Below, piece after piece: positions 35,127-41,563 of a stretch of 64,000 nt of DNA (positions within the stretch are counted from its first letter, which is position 1; each line of letters starts with the position of its first letter). The notes beneath the pieces are model-generated. The model saw nothing but the letters and a program-made list of their open reading frames with translations, was not told where the DNA came from and did no database searches. The stretch covers positions 5,456,001 to 5,520,000 of the forward strand of contig NZ_RJVJ01000001.1 in NCBI RefSeq assembly GCF_003751605.1, in the 5' to 3' direction. Made by a program: the position numbers and the translations under genes. The DNA comes from Kitasatospora cineracea (GTDB lineage Bacteria; Actinomycetota; Actinomycetes; Streptomycetales; Streptomycetaceae).

Positions 35127-37306
35127 ACGGGCAGCGCCGACGCGGCAGTTGGGAACCCGCCCCGGCCGCCCGCTGGGAGGACGCCTTCCTCACCGGCAAC
35201 GGCACCCACGGCGCCATGGTGCACGGCCGCACCCACGACGAACTGATCGTCGTCAACCACCACCTGCTGCTGCGCCCCAACGGCGGAGAGAACGCCCTCG
35301 CCCCCGACCTGGCCGCCGAGTTGGAGCACCTGCGGGACGCCGTCCTGACCGGCCGCGCCCGCGAGGCCGTCGCCCGCCACGTCACCGCCCCGCTCCAGTG
35401 GGTCCGCCCCTTCCACCCCGCCCTCGCCCTCCGGCTGCGCCGCCCCGCCGCCCCGGTCGACAGCTACCGGCGCGAGGTCGACCACCGCACCGGCGTGGTC
35501 GCCACCCACTGGGACGGCCGCCGCGCCGAAACCTTCGCCTCGCGCGCCGACGACCTGCTCGTCCACCGCGAAGTCCGCACCGGCGACGTCGAGTTGACCC
35601 ACCACTGGCAGCTCGACGGCGCCCCCGCCGACCTCGGCGTCCGCACCCGCGCCCAGACCGGACCCGACGGCGCCGTGCTGCGCACCGACGTCCGCCACCC
35701 CGGCGGCTCCGGCTTCGGCTACACCTGCTGGACGCACGTCCGCGCCACCGGCGGCACCCTGCGCGCCGAGGGGGAGGCCATCCGCGCCGAGGGCTGCGCC
35801 GAGGTCCTGCTGCTCACCCGCGTCCACCCCTGGGAGGACCCGCAGCCGCCCGCCCCGCCCGGGCACGACTACCCCGAGCTGCTGCAACGCCACCTGGCCC
35901 GGCACACCCCCGCCTACGACCGGGTCGACCTCGACCTCGGCGCCCCCGAGGAACACCGCGCCCTGCCCGGCTCCGCCCTGCTCGCCGACCCGGCGAAGCA
36001 CCGACCCGCCCTGCTGGAGCGGCTGTTCGACGCCGGGCGCTACCACCTGCTCAGCTCCGCCGGCGTCCTGCCGCCCCGGCTCACCGGCCTGTGGACCGGC
36101 TCCTGGGACACCGCCTGGAGCGGCGCCCTCACCTGCGACGCCAACCTCAACCTCCAGGTCTCCTCCGCCGCCGCGGCCGCCCTCCCCGAAGTCAGCCACG
36201 CCCACGCCGCCTTCGTCGCACGCCAGTTGGACGACTGGCGGAGCAACGCCCGCCGCCTGTTCGGCCTGCCCGGCCTCGTCGCCCCCGCCCACACCGACGG
36301 CCGCTCCGGCCACGCCTACCACTACAGCGAGGACTACCCGCTGCACCTGTGGACCGCCGGCGCCCACTGGCTGCTGCAACCCCTGCTCGACCACGTCGAC
36401 ACCACCGGCGACACCGCCACGGACCGGGAACTCGTCCGCCCCGCGCTCGCCGAGACCGCCGACTTCTACCGCGCCTTCCTCACCCGCACCGGCCCCGACG
36501 GCCGCCTGCTGCTCGTCCCCTCCTACTCGCCCGAGAACACCCCGCTCGGCGCCGACAGCCCGATCAGCGTCAACGCCGCCATGGACCTCGCCGCCGCCCG
36601 CCACACCCTCACCGCCACCGGCCACCACCGGCTCGCCGACCGCCTGCCCCCCTACCGGCTCAACTCCCAAGGGGCCCTGGCCGAATGGGCCTGGCCCGCC
36701 GCCGTCGACGACCAGCAGCACCGGCACCTCAGCCACCTGCACCCGGTCTGGCCGCTCGGCGAGATCAACCCGCTCGACACCCCCGACCTGGCCGCCGCCG
36801 CCCACCGCGCCCTCCACCTGCGCGGCAGCGAGAACCACTCCGCCCACGGCCACCTGCACCGCGCCCTGATCGCCGCCCGCCTCGGCGACCCCGACCTGCT
36901 CGGCGAGGCCCTCGACGCTGTCCTGCACGGCCGCTTCTTCCACCCCTCGCTGATGAGCTCGCACTACCCGGCCCTGGACGTCTACAACGCCGACGCCGCC
37001 CACACCCTCCCCGGCGTGCTGATCGAAGCACTCCTGCACTCCACCCCCGACCGCATCGTCCTGCTCCCCGCCCCGCCCGCCCACCTGCCCCGCGGCACCG
37101 TCCGCGGCCTGCGCACCCGCTGCCGCACCACCCTCACCACGCTCAGCTGGGACACCGCCGAAGGCCGGATCGACGCCGTCCTGACCGCCGACACCGACCG
37201 CACCGTCACCGTCCACCACGGCACCGACCCCGGCCGCCCCCCGCTCCGCCTCGACCTGCGCGCCGGACACCCCACCCCCCTGCACCTCGACCCCGCCTGG
37301 AGCTGA
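35123..37306 (+). CDS. GH95 alpha-L-fucosidase
   Basis: 727 residues, GTG overlapping the GH42 stop. N-terminal beta-sandwich (~5-230: WEDAFLTGNGTHGAMVHG) joined to an (alpha/alpha)6 barrel (~260-640). CDANLNLQ gives the paired Asn that activate water in GH95, YSPENTP the probable general acid Glu, and HRHLSHLHPVWPLGEI the conserved late-barrel motif. Family GH95 mostly comprises inverting alpha-1,2-L-fucosidases, with some alpha-galactosidases. No signal peptide. Its tight coupling to the beta-galactosidase argues for sequential removal of Fuc-alpha-1,2-Gal, the terminal disaccharide of fucosylated xyloglucan. Confidence 0.9.
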   Translation: MNGQRRRGSWEPAPAARWEDAFLTGNGTHGAMVHGRTHDELIVVNHHLLLRPNGGENALAPDLAAELEHLRDAVLTGRAREAVARHVTAPLQWVRPFHPALALRLRRPAAPVDSYRREVDHRTGVVATHWDGRRAETFASRADDLLVHREVRTGDVELTHHWQLDGAPADLGVRTRAQTGPDGAVLRTDVRHPGGSGFGYTCWTHVRATGGTLRAEGEAIRAEGCAEVLLLTRVHPWEDPQPPAPPGHDYPELLQRHLARHTPAYDRVDLDLGAPEEHRALPGSALLADPAKHRPALLERLFDAGRYHLLSSAGVLPPRLTGLWTGSWDTAWSGALTCDANLNLQVSSAAAAALPEVSHAHAAFVARQLDDWRSNARRLFGLPGLVAPAHTDGRSGHAYHYSEDYPLHLWTAGAHWLLQPLLDHVDTTGDTATDRELVRPALAETADFYRAFLTRTGPDGRLLLVPSYSPENTPLGADSPISVNAAMDLAAARHTLTATGHHRLADRLPPYRLNSQGALAEWAWPAAVDDQQHRHLSHLHPVWPLGEINPLDTPDLAAAAHRALHLRGSENHSAHGHLHRALIAARLGDPDLLGEALDAVLHGRFFHPSLMSSHYPALDVYNADAAHTLPGVLIEALLHSTPDRIVLLPAPPAHLPRGTVRGLRTRCRTTLTTLSWDTAEGRIDAVLTADTDRTVTVHHGTDPGRPPLRLDLRAGHPTPLHLDPAWS

Positions 37307-37312
37307 ACCCCC

Positions 37313-38296
37313 GTGCCGCTCACCGACCTCGACCTCGACGAACTCCGCACCTACCGCCCCGACCTCACCGCCCCCGCCGGCTTCGACGCCTTCTGGGCCG
37401 ACACCCTCGCCACCGCCCGCGCCACCGGCGGCCCGGTCACCGCCGAACTGCGCACCGACACCCACCTCACCGCCTTCGACGTGTACGACGTCCGCTTCCC
37501 CGGCTGGGGCGGCGAACCCGTCGCCGCCTGGCTGATCCTGCCCCGCCGCACCACCGGACCGCTGCCCGTCATCGTCAAGTACATCGGCTACAGCGGCGGC
37601 CGCGCCCTGCCCGGCGAACACCTGCTGCCGCCCGCCGCCGGCTACGCCCACCTGGTCGTCGACAGCCGCGGCCAGGGCCACGACACCCCCGACCGCGGCG
37701 AGGGCGACGGCACCCAGTGGGCCGAGGGCTTCATGACCCGCGGCATCGACTCCCCGGAGAACTACTACTACCGCCGACTGATCACCGACTGCGTCCGCGC
37801 CCTCGACGCCCTCCCGCACCTGCCCGGCACCGACCCGGCCCGGGCGGTCGTCTCCGGCGCCAGCCAGGGCGGCGGCCTCGCCCTCGCCGTCGCCGCGCTC
37901 GCCCCCGACCAGGTCGCCGCGCTGCTCAGCGACGTCCCGTTCCTGTGCCACTTCCGGCGCGCCGTGCAGATCTCCGGCGACGGCCCCTACCCCGAGATCG
38001 CCAAGTACCTGCGCTGGCACAGCCGGGAGAAGGAGGAGCGGACCCTCGCCACCCTCGACCACTTCGACGGCGTCCACTTCGCGCCCCGGGCCAGTGCCCC
38101 CGCCCTGTTCAGCGTCGGCCTGATGGACCCGGTCTGCCCGCCCTCCACCGTCTTCGCCGCCTACCACCGCTACGGCGGCCCCGCCGACATCGAGGTCTGG
38201 CGCTTCGCCGACCACGGCGGCGGCTACGGCTCCACCCCGCTCAAGCAGTTCGACTGGCTCGCCGCACACGGCCTCGCCCCGAAGCACACCGGCTGA
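37313..38296 (+). CDS. CE7 acetyl esterase (acetylxylan esterase / cephalosporin deacetylase family)
   Basis: 327 residues from GTG 37313, six bases after the GH95 stop. Alpha/beta hydrolase with the CE7-specific DSRGQGHDTPDRG, nucleophile S184 in SGASQGGG, acid Asp in GLMDPVCPPS and His in FADHGGGYG. Length matches the CE7 family, whose members are cytoplasmic hexamers deacetylating short oligosaccharides rather than polymers. Here it would strip O-acetyl groups (for example from galactosyl residues of xyloglucan oligosaccharides) so that the hydrolases can proceed. Last gene of the operon. Confidence 0.93.
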   Translation: MPLTDLDLDELRTYRPDLTAPAGFDAFWADTLATARATGGPVTAELRTDTHLTAFDVYDVRFPGWGGEPVAAWLILPRRTTGPLPVIVKYIGYSGGRALPGEHLLPPAAGYAHLVVDSRGQGHDTPDRGEGDGTQWAEGFMTRGIDSPENYYYRRLITDCVRALDALPHLPGTDPARAVVSGASQGGGLALAVAALAPDQVAALLSDVPFLCHFRRAVQISGDGPYPEIAKYLRWHSREKEERTLATLDHFDGVHFAPRASAPALFSVGLMDPVCPPSTVFAAYHRYGGPADIEVWRFADHGGGYGSTPLKQFDWLAAHGLAPKHTG

Positions 38297-38299
38297 GCC

Positions 38300-38340
38300 C
38301 CGGGCCGTCCGCTCCGTCCACTCCGTCCGCTCCGGCCCGG
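38300..38340 (+). terminator. Terminator of the utilisation operon
   Basis: Inverted repeat CCGGGCC / GGCCCGG enclosing three 9-bp copies of GTCCGCTCC (the middle one GTCCACTCC). It begins 4 bases after the CE7 stop and lies between convergent genes, so it could serve both. Confidence 0.55.
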
Positions 38341-38357
38341 ACGGGCGGGCGGGCGGG

Positions 38358-38870
38358 TCAGCGGAAGGGCCGGCCGAAGAACCAGACCAGCGGCCAGTAC
38401 AGGACGACGACGGCCACCAGGACGGCGCGCGTCCGCCGGAGCCGCGCCCCCGGCGCGGTCAGGGCGGCCGCGGACGCGAACAGCGCGGTCGAGGTGACCG
38501 GCAGCGCCACCTCCGGCGGGCCCCAGGGGCTCAGGCCGACGCCCAGGTCGAAGAGCAGCGAGAAGAGCAGGGCGACCACCGCGGCGACCCGCCAGGCCGG
38601 GCGGACGCCCACCAGCCGCAGCACCAGCCAGCTCACCAGCAGACTGGCCAGGAGGAGCGCCCCGAGGACCAGCAGGAACGCCCCCAGGCAGCCGAACTCC
38701 GCCTCGTGGTCGCACGGAAGGAGGCCGTCCCAGGACACCTGGGCCAGCGCGAGCCAGGAGAGCCCGAGACCGGCCCCCACCGCCGCCGCCCGCGCCACCC
38801 GGGAGCCGCCGAGCGCCCGCCACCGGCCCGCCCCCCGAACAGCGGCTTCCGTCCCCCCGATCGAGCCCAC
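38358..38870 (-). CDS. Small integral membrane protein (hypothetical)
   Basis: About 170 residues if GTG 38870 is used; GGAGAGGA lies a suitable distance upstream. An upstream start at 38957 is possible but would add a basic, unlikely N-terminus. Five hydrophobic segments (VGAGLGLSWLALAQVSW; GAFLLVLGALLLASLLVSWLVL; VAAVVALLFSLLFDLGVGL; VALPVTSTALFASAAAL; AVLVAVVVLYWPLVWFF) indicate a polytopic protein with an external loop containing two Cys (CDHEAEFGC). No family recognised. It directly abuts the broken P450 gene, and its promoter region coincides with the break. Confidence 0.65.
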   Translation of the reverse strand: MGSIGGTEAAVRGAGRWRALGGSRVARAAAVGAGLGLSWLALAQVSWDGLLPCDHEAEFGCLGAFLLVLGALLLASLLVSWLVLRLVGVRPAWRVAAVVALLFSLLFDLGVGLSPWGPPEVALPVTSTALFASAAALTAPGARLRRTRAVLVAVVVLYWPLVWFFGRPFR

Positions 38871-38943
38871 CGACCCACGTCCTCTCCATGCCCCCGTGCG
38901 CGCGGTCCGACGACCGAGTCTGTCGCACGGGGCCGGAGCGTAC

Positions 38944-38961
38944 CTGAGTACGCGCACTCAG
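38944..38961. promoter_or_regulatory. Palindrome CTGAGT-N6-ACTCAG upstream of the membrane-protein gene
   Basis: 18-bp near-perfect palindrome CTGAGTACGCGCACTCAG (one symmetric mismatch pair) about 75 bases before GTG 38870 and next to the point where P450 homology ends. Position suits an operator or promoter element for the leftward membrane-protein gene. Confidence 0.45.
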
Positions 38962-38989
38962 ATCCGGGCGCGACGGCGCCGCGGGCCCG

Positions 38990-39729
38990 CTCGGTGCCCG
39001 GCGCTCGGCGGCGAGCAGCGCGGACAGCAGGTCGGTGCCGTCCCCGGCGCCCCCGTCCCGGTGGGCGGCGACCAACTGTCGGGTGGCGGCGTGCGGACGG
39101 GCCAGCGCCCGGCGGTAGCGCAGGTTGCCGGGCAGCGGCAGGCGGCGCACCGGGGCGGGCAGGAACATCTGCCGGAACAGCCCGTTCAGCACCGTGTCGA
39201 AGGACCGCTCCACCTCGGACGCCAACTCGGCGCCGATCGCGGTCGAGTACAGCGTCCGGGCCGGCGTGCGCAGCGCGATGCCGTAGAACACCGGGAAGGC
39301 GTCGACCACCAGCCCGGGCCGCCAACCGGCGGCCGCCGCGGCCGCCGCGTCCGCCTCGGCCCGCATCGCGTCCGCGTGGTGCGCCAACTGCGGCCGACGG
39401 AAGGCCGGTTGGACCAGCCGCCGCTGCCGCCGGTGGTCCCGGTGCGGGCAGGTCGCCAGGCCGTTGCCGGCCACGCCGCGGGCCCGGTCGTAGAACACCC
39501 CGCCCTTGTCGAACAGCCGGTCGTCGCCCAGCACCTGCGCCAACAGGCCCGGATGGCACGGCACGTGAGCCGTCGTCGGCCCCGGCCGGACCGCCACCAG
39601 GTCGCCGTGCTCGTGCAGCGAGGACAGGAAGCCGACCGGCCCGCGCAGCAGCCGGTGCCCGTGCCCCAGCACCGGCAGGGCGCCGGGCGCGGCCGCGGCG
39701 GTGAGGACGGGGGCGGCGGTCGACGGCAT
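38990..39729 (-). pseudogene. Truncated cytochrome P450 (N-terminal half only)
   Basis: ATG 39729 opens a frame whose first ~245 residues are clearly P450: GALPVLGHGHRLLRGPVGFL, HEHGDLVAVRPGP, the C-helix CPHRDHRRQRRLVQPAF and helices to LLSALLAAERR. After about 38990 the similarity stops. The I-helix Thr, ExxR and haem-cysteine motifs are absent from the rest of the frame (which runs to 38224 only as a shadow of the membrane-protein gene). With no haem ligand this cannot be a working P450. The edge is approximate. The upstream gap 39730-39860 is comparatively AT-rich and shows no gene. Confidence 0.75.
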
Positions 39730-39860
39730 CCTCCCACCGTACGCGCGGCCGATCGGGCCCGAACCGCCGCGCGGGAACGGCGGCTCCGCCACCCGGTGCC
39801 CGGCCCGGCGACGGAAAGGACATTCGAAGCGTCGAGCGAAAGAAGGAAATTGACGGAAAG

Positions 39861-40544
39861 TCAGCAGTCGGCCGCCGCCGCGCGCAGGGCCGCCGCCGCG
39901 TCCCCCACCAGCGGCGCCCCGTGCCCGAACACCGCGTTGGCGGCACCCAGCCCGGCCAGCCGGTGCAGCGAGGCCACGGCCCGCACCCGGTCGGTGTTGA
40001 ACACGCCCAGCATCGCCCGGCCCACGTTCGCCACCGCGTCACCCGTGAACAGCACGTCCGGACCCGGCAGGTGCAGCGCCAGCGAACCGTCCGTGTGCCC
40101 CGGCACCCCCACCACCCGGGCCCCGCCCCCGAACGGCAGCACGTCCCCGTCCACCACCTCCACGTCCACCGGACACGGCGGCGCGGGCGGCAGCGCCGGC
40201 ACCGACGCCCGGATCGGACGCTCGAACTCCTCCAGCACCGGCGGCGCCCCCGCCACCTCGCCCCGGATCACCGGCGCCTCCACCCGGTGCGCCACCACCG
40301 GCACACCCCCGTAGCGCGCCGCCAGCGCGGCCGCGCCACCGGTGTGGTCCTCGTGCCAGTGGGTCAGCACGATCCGCGCCAGCTCCCCGCCCGGCACCGA
40401 CTCCACCAGCGCCGCGACCCGCTCCTCCGTCCCCACCGCCCCACTGTCCACCAGCGTCAGCTCCCGCCCGTCCGACCACAGGTAGGCCGCCCCGACCGGA
40501 AGCACCAGCATCCGCAGACCCGGCAGCACCTCGATGACATCCAT
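39861..40544 (-). CDS. Metallo-beta-lactamase fold hydrolase
   Basis: 227 residues from ATG 40544. The di-metal signature is THWHEDHTGG (HxHxDH) near 62-71, with VPGHTDGS and LFTGDAV supplying the next His and Asp and FGHGAPL the last His. Resembles the small glyoxalase-II-like hydrolases of actinobacteria, not the antibiotic-degrading enzymes. No signal peptide. Substrate unknown. Divergent from the CHAD gene; the 154-bp gap contains no other ORF. Confidence 0.88.
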   Translation of the reverse strand: MDVIEVLPGLRMLVLPVGAAYLWSDGRELTLVDSGAVGTEERVAALVESVPGGELARIVLTHWHEDHTGGAAALAARYGGVPVVAHRVEAPVIRGEVAGAPPVLEEFERPIRASVPALPPAPPCPVDVEVVDGDVLPFGGGARVVGVPGHTDGSLALHLPGPDVLFTGDAVANVGRAMLGVFNTDRVRAVASLHRLAGLGAANAVFGHGAPLVGDAAAALRAAAADC

Positions 40545-40698
40545 GCCGACCAGTCTGCGCACCCGCCCCGCCGCCGACCCCCGAATTAGCCCACAGCAGA
40601 CACCCGGCGCCCCGCGCGTCCGCCGACGCCCGGCGCGCCGGGCCGCCCGGGACGTTCGCGGGCGGCCTACCCTGGACAGCACGGAAGGACGTGACGAC

Positions 40699-41556
40699 GT
40701 GGCCCACCGGATCGACGGCAGCGCAGGCGACATCCTCGCCGCCCGCCTGCGCACCCAGACCGCCGCCCTCGCCGCCCTCGAACCCGACGTCCGGGCCGAC
40801 CGCCCCGACGCCGTCCACCGGATGCGGGTCGCCGCCCGCCGCCTGCGCAGCGCCCTGCGCACCCACCGCCGCCACCTGCGCGGCGACCACACCGCCACCG
40901 AGGACGAACTGCGCTGGCTCGGCCGGGCCCTCGGCCGGGCCCGCGACGCCGAAGTGCTCGGCACCCGCCTGCTCACCCAGGCCCGCGAACTGCCCCCCGG
41001 CGGCGACCGCGACCGCGTCCTCGCCGAACTCACCGCCTGGAACGCCCGCGAGACCCGCGAAGCCCGCGCCCGGACCCTGGCCGCCCTCGACAGCGAACGC
41101 TTCCGCCGCCTGCTCGCCGCCCTCACCGCGCTCGCCGCCGACCCGCCGCTGCGCCCCCGCGCCGCGAAACCCGCCCGGACCGAACTCACCCGCACCCTGC
41201 GCCGCGAACACCGCCGCACCGCCGAACGCCTCGCCGCCGCCCGCCGGGCCCCCGACGGCCCCGAACTCGAACACGCCCTGCACGACGCCCGCAAGGCCGC
41301 CAAACGCGCCCGCTACGCCGGCGAGAGCGCCGGCCGCCCCGCCCGCGCCTTCACCCGCCGGATGAAAGCACTCCAGGACGTCCTCGGCCGCCACCAGGAC
41401 GCCGCGGTCGCCCGCGACACCCTCCGCACCCTCTCCGACGGCGGCTTCGGCTACGGCGTCCTCTACGGCCGCCAGAGCGCCGAACTCGGCTTCGCCCGCG
41501 AACTGCTGCCGCAGGTCTGGGAGCAGGCCGCCCGGCGGCCGGGGAAACTGCGCTGA
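40699..41556 (+). CDS. CHAD domain protein
   Basis: 285 residues; GTG 40699 follows GGAAGGAC at 40683-40690. Two helical repeats with conserved His and Arg: DAVHRMRVAARRLRSAL and ALHDARKAAKRARYAGE, then LQDVLGRHQDAAVA. CHAD (conserved histidine alpha-helical domain) proteins bind inorganic polyphosphate and often accompany CYTH phosphatases; no CYTH domain is present here. Cytoplasmic. Ends 8 bp before the convergent STAND gene. Confidence 0.92.
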   Translation: MAHRIDGSAGDILAARLRTQTAALAALEPDVRADRPDAVHRMRVAARRLRSALRTHRRHLRGDHTATEDELRWLGRALGRARDAEVLGTRLLTQARELPPGGDRDRVLAELTAWNARETREARARTLAALDSERFRRLLAALTALAADPPLRPRAAKPARTELTRTLRREHRRTAERLAAARRAPDGPELEHALHDARKAAKRARYAGESAGRPARAFTRRMKALQDVLGRHQDAAVARDTLRTLSDGGFGYGVLYGRQSAELGFARELLPQVWEQAARRPGKLR

Positions 41557-41563
41557 CCCCGGG

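Noticed and set aside
34784..38287. 1167-residue minus-strand frame opposite GH95 and CE7
   Set aside because: Same antisense artefact of high-GC coding DNA; plus-strand genes have complete catalytic motifs.
21216..38296. Simple xylan-utilisation cluster
   Set aside because: GH43, GH3 and CE7 fit xylan, but GH31 alpha-xylosidase, GH42 and GH95 have no role on xylan and together fit xyloglucan side chains better.
38224..39729. Intact 501-residue P450-membrane fusion protein
   Set aside because: Beyond residue ~245 the frame is a shadow of the membrane-protein gene; no P450 or other domain continues.
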